NCBI GenBank assembly: GCA_028278005.1
Contig: JANQFD010000001.1
Span: 1-10,562 of the forward strand
Origin: Chlorobium sp.
Lineage (GTDB): Bacteria > Bacteroidota > Chlorobiia > Chlorobiales > Chlorobiaceae
Length of the DNA stretch: 10,562 nt
Direction: 5' to 3'
The notes under the pieces are model-generated. The model did not search any database and had not been told where the DNA came from. It worked only from the letters and a program-made list of their open reading frames with translations. Below are positions 1 through 6,062 of the stretch, in pieces (within the stretch, counting starts at the first letter, position 1; every line of letters begins with the position of its first letter). A program made the translations under genes and the position numbers.

Positions 1-423
1 GCAAGCCTGCTTGCAACAATGACTATCGCCATATTTCTGATTTCTACAATTATTGTCGAGTTGTTCGGCACACACGAGGCAGTTGCGTTTGTAAAGAACC
101 TTATAGTCACACCAGGCCTGTTTATTCTTGTCCCGGCCATCGCAGCCGCAGGAGGGAGCGGCATGATTCTCTCGAAATCCCGCCGGGGAAAACTTGTCGA
201 TGCCAAGAAAAAAAGAATGCCCTTCATTGCCGCCAACGGCCTTCTGATTCTCATCCCCTGCGCTATTGTGCTTAACTGTTGGGCTACCGAAGGAAAATTC
301 GACGGGATGTTTTATCTGGTTCAGGGTTTCGAGCTGCTTGCCGGATCTCTTAACCTTACGCTCATGAGTATGAATATCCGCGATGGCCGAAAACTTCGCA
401 GCAGGCAAAAAATGGCTCCATGA
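1..423 (+). CDS. Small four-helix membrane protein, 5' end outside the window
   Basis: The reading frame is open from base 1 to the TGA at 421-423 (140 codons visible). The first ATG, at 19, has no Shine-Dalgarno sequence before it and sits inside a hydrophobic stretch, so I treat it as an internal Met and the gene as truncated by the window edge. Counting from base 1, hydrophobic segments fall at about residues 2-22, 35-56, 72-95 and 105-125. A basic loop (SKSRRGKLVDAKKKRM) lies between segments 2 and 3, and a basic tail (RDGRKLRSRQK) follows segment 4, which suggests both face the cytoplasm. I do not know a proven function. The pattern PGLFILVPA...G(A/G)SG...KKRMPFIAANGLLILIP resembles uncharacterised membrane proteins of the DUF2269 kind, and it echoes the protein at 1931-2437. 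Being next to the ferric-reductase-like gene on the same strand suggests a shared job, but the 209-nt gap means it need not share its transcript. Confidence 0.75.
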   Translation, partial: ASLLATMTIAIFLISTIIVELFGTHEAVAFVKNLIVTPGLFILVPAIAAAGGSGMILSKSRRGKLVDAKKKRMPFIAANGLLILIPCAIVLNCWATEGKFDGMFYLVQGFELLAGSLNLTLMSMNIRDGRKLRSRQKMAP

Positions 424-430
424 TATAATC

Positions 431-452
431 TTGGCTCTCGGTGCGGAGCCAA
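431..452 (+). terminator. Stem-loop just after the first gene, possible weak terminator
   Basis: TTGGCTC (431-437) pairs perfectly with GAGCCAA (446-452) around an 8-nt loop, 8 nt after the stop codon of the preceding gene. The only T tract (463-466) begins about 10 nt after the stem, so this is a poor intrinsic terminator. It may instead be an mRNA 3'-end protector or a partial terminator before the next gene's own promoter. Confidence 0.35.
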
Positions 453-525
453 AGCTCTCCCCTTTTCTCATCTTTGTCCGCCACCCCTGGATTTCCCTCC
501 TTTTTTTGTTGTTTCATTTTTCTTT

Positions 526-579
526 ATATATTTTCACTATCAATTATTTATATTGAAATATTTAGAAGTGAAAATATAT
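526..579. repeat. 13-bp perfect inverted repeat in the AT-rich promoter region
   Basis: ATATATTTTCACT (526-538) is the exact reverse complement of AGTGAAAATATAT (567-579). The arms are separated by 28 nt, which itself contains a smaller dyad, TCAAT (540-544) with ATTGA (552-556). The arm centres are 41 bp apart, close to four helical turns, so a dimeric regulator binding both arms on one DNA face is possible. The right arm covers the candidate -10 of the flavocytochrome gene. It does not match the classic Fur box. It could also fold as an RNA or DNA hairpin, although the high A+T content makes that weak. Confidence 0.55.
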
Positions 580-580
580 C
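553..580 (+). promoter_or_regulatory. Candidate sigma-70-like promoter of the flavocytochrome gene
   Basis: TTGAAA (553-558, 5 of 6 matches to the -35 consensus) is followed after 16 nt by TATATC (575-580, 4 of 6 matches to the -10 consensus). This would start transcription near 587 and give a leader of about 45 nt before the ATG at 633. The match is by eye in an AT-rich stretch, so chance is a real alternative. Confidence 0.33.
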
Positions 581-617
581 AACCGAAACAAAAAACTTTA
601 AGGCCTGGACAAAGGTC

Positions 618-623
618 AAGGAG
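618..623 (+). promoter_or_regulatory. Ribosome binding site that sets the flavocytochrome start
   Basis: AAGGAG lies 9 nt before the ATG at 633. The frame is open back to an ATG at 441, but that longer version has no Shine-Dalgarno sequence and would add 64 residues running through the promoter-like AT-rich region. The start at 633 is therefore preferred. Confidence 0.8.
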
Positions 624-632
624 AAGAAAAAC

Positions 633-1919
633 ATGCGTCGACGACTGCGATTCATAGAAAGTGAGGTGTACTTTCCCATCATCATCGGTTTGCACCTGGT
701 CCTCTGGGCTGTGGACCTGTTTCTCTACAGCGGTCCTTTAGTCCTGAACGAGGGAGAGAGCGCGTTTATGCGCGTTCTTGGAGAGGTTCTGGCATCCTGG
801 GTAATCACCGTTTTCGGCTTTAATCTCCTGATGGCCACGCGAGCGTCCTGGGTGGAAAGAATTTTCGGCGGACTTGACAAAATGTATCTGATTCACCGCA
901 GGGGAGGAATGATAGCGGTGGCGCTGCTGTTTCTGCATTTCATCATTGTACCCAAAGATCCGGGATTCACCATAGGCAAACCCCTCGGGTTCATTGCCAT
1001 GATGTTGATTTTTCTGGGAGTCTTATTATCCGCTGCGCCTTTTTTCAAACAGCGCATCCCATACCGCAAATGGCTGACAGCACACCGTTTGATGGGACCA
1101 TTCTACGTGGTTGGAGTCAGCCACGCCCTCTTGGTACCGACATTGACGAGCCATCTTCCGCTGGTACGTACCTATGTGTTCGGTATGGCTATAATGGGTA
1201 TAGCAGCATGGCTCTACCGTGTACTCCTGCATCGCTGGTTCCACCCGCGCAGCTCTTACAACGTAGCCGACATCAAACCGTTTGACAACGCAGTTCTTGC
1301 AGTAGAAATGAGCCCTGTGGAAACCCCTTTGCAGTTCGTACCCGGTCAGTTTGCTTTTTTCACCTTTCCCGGCATCAATCGCCGTGAATCTCATCCTTTC
1401 ACCCTGGCAAGTGATCCCGAAGAAGACCGGTTGCGGATAGCGGTCAAAAATCTTGGTGATTTTACCGGGTCATTTCAGACACAGATCCAGGTTGGTGAGC
1501 CGGTGAAAGTCGAAGGCCCTTATGGGGTTTTCACGCAAAACAGGAGTTCCGCAAACCGGCAAATCTGGGTAGCGGGTGGAATCGGCATTACGCCATTCCT
1601 GGCCATGGCTCAAGCCCTCAAGGATCCCGGGGTGGAGGTGGCACTGTACTGGACCGTGTACCGCCAGGAGGAAGCCAATTTCGACGATGAATTACGGGAT
1701 TTGGCCGAGCACACGCCCGGCCTGACGTATCACCTCTGGCTGTCAGAAGAAAAAGGATTGCTGACAGCGGAGGCAATGCCTGAGATAAAAGAAGCCGACG
1801 ACGGATTGGACGTATTTATCTGCGGCCCTGTAGCGCTGCGCCATTCGCTGACAGACCAGCTTCGGGCTATCGGCATTCCTCAACGTAACATCCACAGTGA
1901 AGAATTCGCATTTAGATAA
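633..1919 (+). CDS. Ferric-reductase/NADPH-oxidase-type transmembrane flavocytochrome
   Basis: This 428-residue protein has an N-terminal ferric-reductase-like membrane domain (about residues 13-200) and a C-terminal cytoplasmic FAD and NAD(P)H domain (about 205-428). Two pairs of histidines, H88/H102 and H151/H164, are 14 and 13 residues apart in separate helices, the spacing used to hold two stacked b hemes in this superfamily. In the flavin part, HPFTLAS (254-260) is the FAD-contact motif and EGPYG (294-298) follows. GGIGITP (315-321) is the nicotinamide nucleotide loop, CGP (398-400) the conserved Cys loop, and the chain ends in EEFAFR as ferredoxin-reductase-like proteins often do. Such enzymes pass electrons from NAD(P)H through FAD and heme across the membrane to ferric iron, O2 or another acceptor. 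The acceptor here is not visible from sequence. It has its own strong RBS and a candidate promoter, and is followed 11 nt later by a small membrane protein gene, so those two are probably co-transcribed. Confidence 0.9.
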   Translation: MRRRLRFIESEVYFPIIIGLHLVLWAVDLFLYSGPLVLNEGESAFMRVLGEVLASWVITVFGFNLLMATRASWVERIFGGLDKMYLIHRRGGMIAVALLFLHFIIVPKDPGFTIGKPLGFIAMMLIFLGVLLSAAPFFKQRIPYRKWLTAHRLMGPFYVVGVSHALLVPTLTSHLPLVRTYVFGMAIMGIAAWLYRVLLHRWFHPRSSYNVADIKPFDNAVLAVEMSPVETPLQFVPGQFAFFTFPGINRRESHPFTLASDPEEDRLRIAVKNLGDFTGSFQTQIQVGEPVKVEGPYGVFTQNRSSANRQIWVAGGIGITPFLAMAQALKDPGVEVALYWTVYRQEEANFDDELRDLAEHTPGLTYHLWLSEEKGLLTAEAMPEIKEADDGLDVFICGPVALRHSLTDQLRAIGIPQRNIHSEEFAFR

Positions 1920-1930
1920 GAACCACCGCT

Positions 1931-2437
1931 ATGGCGAACCTATTAAAAACCAAACAGAAAATCACCATGCTCAGAAAATCAATGCTCTTTTTTCATGTCG
2001 TCGGCACCGTCATGTATGTAGGCACCATTCTCGGCCACATTGCCTCCGGCATCATTGCAGGCAATGATGTTCAGGCGGTGTACCACACCGCCGTCTTTCA
2101 GGAAACAACCGCCTACATTTTCATACTTCCCGGGATCATTGCCAAAACCATTTCAGGTTTTGTCATGTTTTCACTCTATCCCGAAAAACCGCTGTGGCTG
2201 AAAATCAAAGTAGGACTGGCTGCCTTTTTGGCATTCAATGCTTTTTTCCTGCTTACTCCCCTGATGCCGGAAATGAGGATCCTGGCGGAAGAAAGCCTCA
2301 AAGCCGGCTATCTGACCGAAGCCTACAAAGCAAAGGAACACACAGCAACCCTGGTTGGCATGAGCAATGCGATACCCCTTCTTGCAGCCGTTGTTCTCGG
2401 CGTATATAAACCCGGCTTCAAACTGAAAAAAAGCTGA
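1931..2437 (+). CDS. Small four-helix membrane protein (DUF2269-like)
   Basis: This 168-residue protein has hydrophobic segments at about residues 17-42, 61-82, 90-112 and 141-158 and ends in a lysine-rich tail. No signal peptide cleavage site is seen. ATG 1931 gives the longest form. ATG 1967 (156 residues, beginning MLRKSML just before the first helix) is an equally reasonable start, and neither has a clear Shine-Dalgarno sequence. Its helix layout and phrases such as ILPGIIAKTISG...LAFNAFFLLTPLMPEMR recall uncharacterised DUF2269-type proteins and parallel the gene at 1-423. Two histidines, H22 and H36, lie 14 residues apart in the first helix, a spacing compatible with heme binding but unproven. 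It follows the flavocytochrome by 11 nt and ends before a strong terminator, so it is very likely the last gene of that operon and may be a partner or heme subunit. Confidence 0.8.
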   Translation: MANLLKTKQKITMLRKSMLFFHVVGTVMYVGTILGHIASGIIAGNDVQAVYHTAVFQETTAYIFILPGIIAKTISGFVMFSLYPEKPLWLKIKVGLAAFLAFNAFFLLTPLMPEMRILAEESLKAGYLTEAYKAKEHTATLVGMSNAIPLLAAVVLGVYKPGFKLKKS

Positions 2438-2475
2438 TCCGGTAACACCATGGAAATAACGGCGTCACCCATAAA

Positions 2476-2502
2476 AAAAGCCCCCGGAAAAAGGGGGCTT
2501 TT
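2476..2502. terminator. Bidirectional intrinsic terminator
   Basis: AAAAGCCCCC (2476-2485) pairs perfectly with GGGGGCTTTT (2493-2502) around a 7-nt loop. The A tract on the left and T tract on the right let it work in both directions. It sits between the convergent membrane protein gene (ends 2437) and the rubrerythrin gene (ends 2519 on the - strand), as expected for a shared terminator. Confidence 0.92.
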
Positions 2503-2518
2503 GCATTCGAGGTGCTCA

Positions 2519-3019
2519 TCATGCTATCTGTACATAAACTGACGCCTTCGCACTGCAGATAGGACATGCATCCGGAGGGGTTCCAAACTCGATATGACCG
2601 CATATCGGACAGAGCCAGATCTCGGTTTCGGCAAGATCCTCGCCATTGTTTACAGCCTCGAGAGCTTTTCTGTACAGAGCCGCATGTACCTTCTCGGCTT
2701 CAACAGCGAAACCGAACATACGCTTGGCTTTATGACCCTCGGCAATCGCCTGCTCGTACATGGGCGGATACATCTCGTTATGTTCATAGGTCTCGCCGCC
2801 TATTGCCGTTTCGAGGTTTTCGGCGGTTGATTTGATTCCATCCGATGCGCCGAGATGTCCCTCCGCGTGAATCCTCTCGGCTTCAGCGGTTGTTCTGAAC
2901 AGCTTTGCGACATTTTTAAAGCCGTCCTTTTCGGCTTTTTTTGCAAAGGCGACATATTTCTGGAATGCCTGGCTTTCACCGGCAAATGCGTTTTTCAGAT
3001 TCTCCTCTGTTGTCGGCAT
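2519..3019 (-). CDS. rbr: Rubrerythrin
   Basis: This 166-residue protein is a standard two-domain rubrerythrin. The N-terminal four-helix ferritin-like domain carries the expected di-iron ligands: E15, the E48-x-x-H51 pair, E76 and E79, and the second E109-x-x-H112 pair. The C-terminal rubredoxin-like domain has two CPIC knuckles (C137/C140 and C152/C155) to hold one Fe(SCys)4. In anaerobes the protein reduces hydrogen peroxide to water in the cytoplasm with electrons supplied through rubredoxin and NAD(P)H. The start is well supported: AAGGAG (complement of 3029-3034) lies 9 nt before the ATG. No partner gene is next to it on the same strand. The upstream gene on the same strand is a cyclase-like protein about 200 nt away, separated by candidate terminators, so it is probably transcribed alone. 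I could not see a convincing PerR box. Confidence 0.96.
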   Translation of the reverse strand: MPTTEENLKNAFAGESQAFQKYVAFAKKAEKDGFKNVAKLFRTTAEAERIHAEGHLGASDGIKSTAENLETAIGGETYEHNEMYPPMYEQAIAEGHKAKRMFGFAVEAEKVHAALYRKALEAVNNGEDLAETEIWLCPICGHIEFGTPPDACPICSAKASVYVQIA

Positions 3020-3055
3020 TGTTCGTATCTCCTTCTGTGTATTTTAGCGGTTAAC

Positions 3056-3080
3056 AAAAACTCATCGCACTGATGATGAG
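3056..3080 (-). terminator. Possible small terminator upstream of the rubrerythrin gene
   Basis: On the - strand CTCATC and GATGAG (complement of 3075-3080 and 3061-3066) form a 6-bp stem with an 8-nt loop, followed directly by TTTTT. It would stop transcripts coming from the cyclase-like gene before rubrerythrin. The stem is short and only half GC, and it also lies in the region where a rubrerythrin promoter is expected, so it might instead be an operator. Confidence 0.35.
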
Positions 3081-3093
3081 CCTAAAAACTTGA

Positions 3094-3205
3094 GGGCACC
3101 TCTCTTTATTTTTTCCGCGCTTCAATTGCATCGTTGATCCCTGCCCGACCGGCCGGGACACTCTCCCGATAAAACCGGGAATGATGACAATAAAGAGAGG
3201 TGCCC
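3094..3205. repeat. 112-nt element with perfect 17-bp terminal inverted repeats
   Basis: GGGCACCTCTCTTTATT (3094-3110) is exactly repeated in inverse as AATAAAGAGAGGTGCCC (3189-3205). The 78-nt interior contains two smaller dyads: CCCG 3144-3147 with CGGG 3154-3157 (overlapping the palindrome CCGGCCGG at 3149-3156), and TCCCG 3164-3168 with CGGGA 3176-3180. As RNA it would form a long closing stem with two inner hairpins. It begins 10 nt after the stop codon of the - strand cyclase-like gene, and on that strand TTTTT follows the stem after 4-5 nt, so it could act as an elaborate terminator or 3'-end structure. It could equally be a non-autonomous miniature transposable element. I see no clear target-site duplication and no reading frame inside. 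Confidence 0.7.
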
Positions 3206-3215
3206 ATGATCATGT

Positions 3216-4019
3216 TCAATCGAACGGATCACGGTAATATCCCTGCCGTTTGATTTCATCGAACCATGTTCCTGCTTTTTTTTCAGCCGAATGTTCGGGC
3301 ATCCAGTGAATGAAACTGGCGATATCTCTGACGCTCAACCTTCCGGCAAGGGCAAGATCAATATCCCGCCTCCGTCCCAGCTCCCATGTCCGGGGCTGTT
3401 TTATTCTTCCCTGCTCGGGATCATCGTACTCAACCGGAGGAAACACCTCTTCGATCGTTTTTTCTCCCCACTCTTCATCAGCCACGGTTATCCTCATGGC
3501 ATAGTCGCCCTTCGGTTTTGCGCCGGCATATGCAGCCGCAAGAACAACAGGTTTTCCGAAAACTGCTGCACTGTACTGTTTAGGAATCCCGGTAAAGCCG
3601 GCAGTGACAACACCGCTTGCAATACCAATGCAGGGAGAAAACCTCAGCACATCGTTCTCCCCCATCCACCGTGCTGTACAAAGTGCGTCCCTGAATGGAT
3701 CGTTCGAGCCGAATTTAGCGGAAAAAACAAGCATGACCGCATGGTCGAGATAACGATGCAGTACGCAGCAGCCAAGCGTTTCAACAGCCTTGTTGATCCA
3801 CGCAAGAAAATTGTTCACGTAGACCAGCATCTCGTTTGTTTGAAGGGAGAATGAAAGCCTGTAATAGTCCGGCAGTTCTGCAAACAAAATCGTTGCAGCC
3901 ATTTCAACTCCCTTGACGGGAAAACTTCCCGACCATTCATCTTCAACTTCCACATCTACCGTAAGCGGATGAGAGATCAGGAAATCCTCTATAGTATGAT
4001 AGCTTTGCCTTGTTTTCAC
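3216..4019 (-). CDS. Class III nucleotide-cyclase-like protein, apparently degenerate active site
   Basis: This 267-residue soluble protein has a class III adenylate/guanylate cyclase homology domain at about residues 38-166. Recognisable blocks are ATILFAELPDYY (42-53), LDHAVMLVF (91-99), IGIASGVVTAGFTG (131-144) and VFGKPVVLAAAYA (153-165). Against the family pattern, the first metal Asp appears as E48, the second is kept as D92, the substrate Lys before it appears as H88, and the transition-state Asn and Arg of the VN-x-AAR block are V159 and A163. It may therefore bind nucleotide without making cyclic AMP or GMP. An acidic N-terminal stretch (20-30) and a charged tail of about 100 residues (168-267) have no family that I recognise. 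No membrane segment or receiver domain is seen. The start is GTG, directly preceded by an in-frame TAG, with no good Shine-Dalgarno sequence; that leaves the start somewhat uncertain. It is a single gene, followed by the inverted-repeat element. Confidence 0.8.
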   Translation of the reverse strand: MKTRQSYHTIEDFLISHPLTVDVEVEDEWSGSFPVKGVEMAATILFAELPDYYRLSFSLQTNEMLVYVNNFLAWINKAVETLGCCVLHRYLDHAVMLVFSAKFGSNDPFRDALCTARWMGENDVLRFSPCIGIASGVVTAGFTGIPKQYSAAVFGKPVVLAAAYAGAKPKGDYAMRITVADEEWGEKTIEEVFPPVEYDDPEQGRIKQPRTWELGRRRDIDLALAGRLSVRDIASFIHWMPEHSAEKKAGTWFDEIKRQGYYRDPFD

Positions 4020-4090
4020 CTATCGAAAAACCCCCGCAGGAGAGAAAGAGTTCCATAGCCAAAAGCCGAAAAACGCTCCGGCCATCCGAC

Positions 4091-4118
4091 ATGATACGGC
4101 AAACAGCACAACATGCAA
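4091..4118 (-). promoter_or_regulatory. Candidate promoter of the cyclase-like gene
   Basis: On the - strand TTGCAT (complement of 4113-4118, 3 of 6 to the -35 consensus) is followed after 16 nt by TATCAT (complement of 4091-4096, 5 of 6 to the -10 consensus). Transcription would begin near 4084, about 65 nt before the GTG start. This is an eye match only. Confidence 0.3.
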
Positions 4119-4137
4119 GAAAAAAAACCGGTAATCC

Positions 4138-4153
4138 CGGGAACATATTCCCG
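4138..4153. promoter_or_regulatory. 16-nt dyad, possible operator
   Basis: CGGGAACATATTCCCG contains perfect 6-bp arms (4138-4143 and 4148-4153) around CATA. It lies about 20 nt upstream of the candidate -35 of the cyclase-like gene and about 80 nt upstream of the small + strand gene at 4235, so a regulator bound here could act in either direction. The remaining bases of the 215-nt gap (4020-4234) show nothing else that I can identify. Confidence 0.35.
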
Positions 4154-4234
4154 CCTGCAGCAAGTTATGTGATGTAAACCGTACGCATAAGTAACGTTAT
4201 GACGGTGTAGATTCTCTCAAAAAATGAACCGATC

Positions 4235-4552
4235 ATGAACATACCCCACAGAGTTCTCGGCATTGTACGTGAAATTGTCTCGGAAGTCGGACATGATGTA
4301 ACCTATGCATATGAAGATCTGGTATTTAATGATCATAACGCTTACCTGTTGCAGTTCACCGACTCTCCCGATATACTGAACCTGTATTTCAACATTGAGT
4401 TTCCCGATAGTGATGCCGATGCAATAGCCGGGAAAATCCATGAATCGGCAGCCTCGCGAAACATGACGGTCGTAAACAAAGGACATTACGAACTGGTTCA
4501 GAATGCGGATGATACCATCGATGTAAAGTTTTTCAATCGACTCGAAGCATAA
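4235..4552 (+). CDS. Small acidic protein of unknown function
   Basis: I do not recognise this 105-residue protein. It is acidic, with many Asp and Glu, and has no membrane segment, signal peptide, Cys cluster or tandem repeat. The alternation of short hydrophobic runs (AYLLQF, ILNLYFNIEF, MTVVNKGHYELV, IDVKFF) with a helical middle (DADAIAGKIHESAASR) suggests a small alpha/beta fold. ATG 4235 is the only sensible start: an ATG at 4224 is out of frame and hits a stop after four codons. No strong Shine-Dalgarno sequence is visible. A long open frame exists on the opposite strand across the same bases, but its composition is unlike a real protein. The gene is alone on its strand for 107 nt before the carotenoid enzyme gene, with a possible weak terminator between, so any link to carotenoids is only by position. 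Confidence 0.65.
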   Translation: MNIPHRVLGIVREIVSEVGHDVTYAYEDLVFNDHNAYLLQFTDSPDILNLYFNIEFPDSDADAIAGKIHESAASRNMTVVNKGHYELVQNADDTIDVKFFNRLEA

Positions 4553-4610
4553 AGCAGTTCCTTGAACATGAGCCCCGACCTGATGCTTCGTTTCCATACC
4601 ATCTTCGCTC

Positions 4611-4641
4611 CTCAAACCTGTAACAGGCCCTTGAGCCTTTT
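4611..4641 (+). terminator. Imperfect hairpin with short T run between two genes
   Basis: CTCAA (4611-4615) pairs with TTGAG (4631-4635), and inside it CCTGT (4617-4621) with ACAGG (4623-4627). The inner pair has only a single base between the arms, so the inner few pairs cannot all form in RNA. CCTTTT (to 4641) follows. It may be a weak terminator for the small gene at 4235. The compact dyad CCTGTAACAGG could alternatively be an operator 33 nt before the next start codon. Confidence 0.35.
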
Positions 4642-4659
4642 AGTACAACTGTTTCCGGC

Positions 4660-6060
4660 ATGAAGAGCGTTGCAATTGTGGGTGCAGGGATAGGCGGTCT
4701 GAGTTCCGCTGCGCGTCTTGCCAGGATGGGATACAAGGTAGACGTCTACGAAAAAAACGAATGTGCCGGAGGAAAGGCGTCTGAAAAGCGCAGCAAAACC
4801 TCTGCAGGTACATTTCGCTGGGATTGCGGGCCTTCACTGGTAACAATGCCCCATATACTGCGTGATCTTTTCAGTTTCTGCGGAGAACAGCTTGAAGAAC
4901 ACCTTGTCCTGAAACCTCTCGATCCAGCCTGCCGATACTTCTGGACAGACGGAACGGTTATCGACGAAGATGAAACACTCTGGAAACATCCGGATGTCCT
5001 TGCTTACCTGGAATATGCAAAAGGGCTGTATGAAACATCAGCCCCGCTCTATCTTGAAAAAGCCCCGAGAGACTGGTGGAAAAATCTTGCGCAGGGTCTC
5101 TTTTCAAACATTCAGCATCTCCCGAAATTTATTCCAACCCAATCGCTTGCCGGGCTCAACCGGAGTTTTCTCGGCGATCCCTATATCTGTCAGATATTTG
5201 ACCGATTTGCGACCTATAACGGCTCTTCTCCATTCAAAACGCTTTCGACGTTTTCCATAATCCCCTACATTGAATCCACATTCGGAGCCTGGTACCCCCA
5301 GGGCGGGGTGGCCCGTATTCCTTGTGAAATAGAAAAGCTTGCGCGAAAAGAGGGAGCAACATTTCACTTCAACACCGAAATAACCGACCTTTGCAATCTG
5401 AATGCCGACATCACTCTCTGTAACGGTGACATTATAACCGCGTACAGAACATGGCTCCCGGAATGCTCAACAGGAAAAGATATAGCAGAATACGACCTTT
5501 CCTCTTCAGGTTATGTGATGCTGCTCGCCGTCAAAAAGAAATTTGAGAGGTTACTGCATCACAATATCTTTTTCAGCGATCACTACGGGCGGGAGTTCGA
5601 CGATCTCTTCAACAACCGGTCACTCCCTTCAGAACCAACAATATACATTGCGGTTACCAGCAAGAGCGCACCGGGCGGCGATGCTCCTGAAGGTTGTGAA
5701 AACTGGTTTGTAATGGTTAATTCCCCTGCTGCGATCCCCTTCCACACAGAGGATTACGATGAGGTGATTTTCAGACGTCTTGAAAAATTCGGCATCCACC
5801 TCACGCAAAACGATATACTGGATAGAGAAATCATTACTCCCGCAGATTTTTCAAAGCGCCACAATGCATGGCAGGGCTCCCTCTACGGCTGGGCAAGTCA
5901 CTCAGTACCAACGGCTCTTTTCCGTCCTTCCATGCAGCATCCTTACCGTCAGGACCTGTACTTTACAGGAGGAACAACCCACCCCGGCGGAGGAATTCCT
6001 CTGGCCCTGCTTAGCGGTAAAATCGCCTCGGAAATCATAAGAGAGGACTTTCCCGTGTAA
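4660..6060 (+). CDS. CrtI-family carotenoid desaturase-like FAD oxidoreductase
   Basis: This 466-residue protein has a complete CrtI/phytoene-desaturase-family layout. The N-terminal dinucleotide fold shows VAIVGAGIGGLSSAARLA (4-21) with the acidic E31 at the end of the second strand and the following AGGKA (36-40). The C-terminal FAD motif is FTGGTTHPGGGIPLALLSG (435-453). It is slightly shorter than typical CrtI enzymes of about 490-510 residues. Members desaturate, isomerise or oxidise carotenoids at the membrane using FAD. Green sulfur bacteria are known to make lycopene with the separate plant-type CrtP/CrtQ/CrtH enzymes, so if the host is one of them this would be an additional enzyme of uncertain step. 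A CrtD-like or CrtH-like role is possible, and I give no symbol. No other carotenoid gene is adjacent. ATG 4660 places the FAD fold at the usual distance from the N terminus, though its Shine-Dalgarno sequence is weak. The gene ends 2 nt from the end of the convergent MATE gene. Confidence 0.85.
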   Translation: MKSVAIVGAGIGGLSSAARLARMGYKVDVYEKNECAGGKASEKRSKTSAGTFRWDCGPSLVTMPHILRDLFSFCGEQLEEHLVLKPLDPACRYFWTDGTVIDEDETLWKHPDVLAYLEYAKGLYETSAPLYLEKAPRDWWKNLAQGLFSNIQHLPKFIPTQSLAGLNRSFLGDPYICQIFDRFATYNGSSPFKTLSTFSIIPYIESTFGAWYPQGGVARIPCEIEKLARKEGATFHFNTEITDLCNLNADITLCNGDIITAYRTWLPECSTGKDIAEYDLSSSGYVMLLAVKKKFERLLHHNIFFSDHYGREFDDLFNNRSLPSEPTIYIAVTSKSAPGGDAPEGCENWFVMVNSPAAIPFHTEDYDEVIFRRLEKFGIHLTQNDILDREIITPADFSKRHNAWQGSLYGWASHSVPTALFRPSMQHPYRQDLYFTGGTTHPGGGIPLALLSGKIASEIIREDFPV

Positions 6061-6062
6061 AA

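Noticed and set aside
441..632. N-terminal extension of the flavocytochrome from ATG 441
   Set aside because: It lacks a ribosome binding site, runs through an AT-rich region with inverted repeat and promoter-like boxes, and an AAGGAG site supports the start at 633.
2566..3073. + strand open frames across rubrerythrin
   Set aside because: The - strand rubrerythrin is unmistakable from its iron-binding motifs; the other frames are its shadows.
3094..3205. Insertion sequence
   Set aside because: There is no transposase frame and no clear target-site duplication; only a non-autonomous element or RNA structure remains possible.
3291..3854. 187-codon + strand open frame across the cyclase-like gene
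   Set aside because: It shows no recognisable domain and overlaps a gene with clear cyclase-family blocks.
4217..4615. Open frame on the - strand across the small acidic protein gene
   Set aside because: Its composition is unlike a normal protein (scattered Cys, Ile, Tyr and Met with no domain), no ribosome binding site is seen, and it mirrors the + strand gene.
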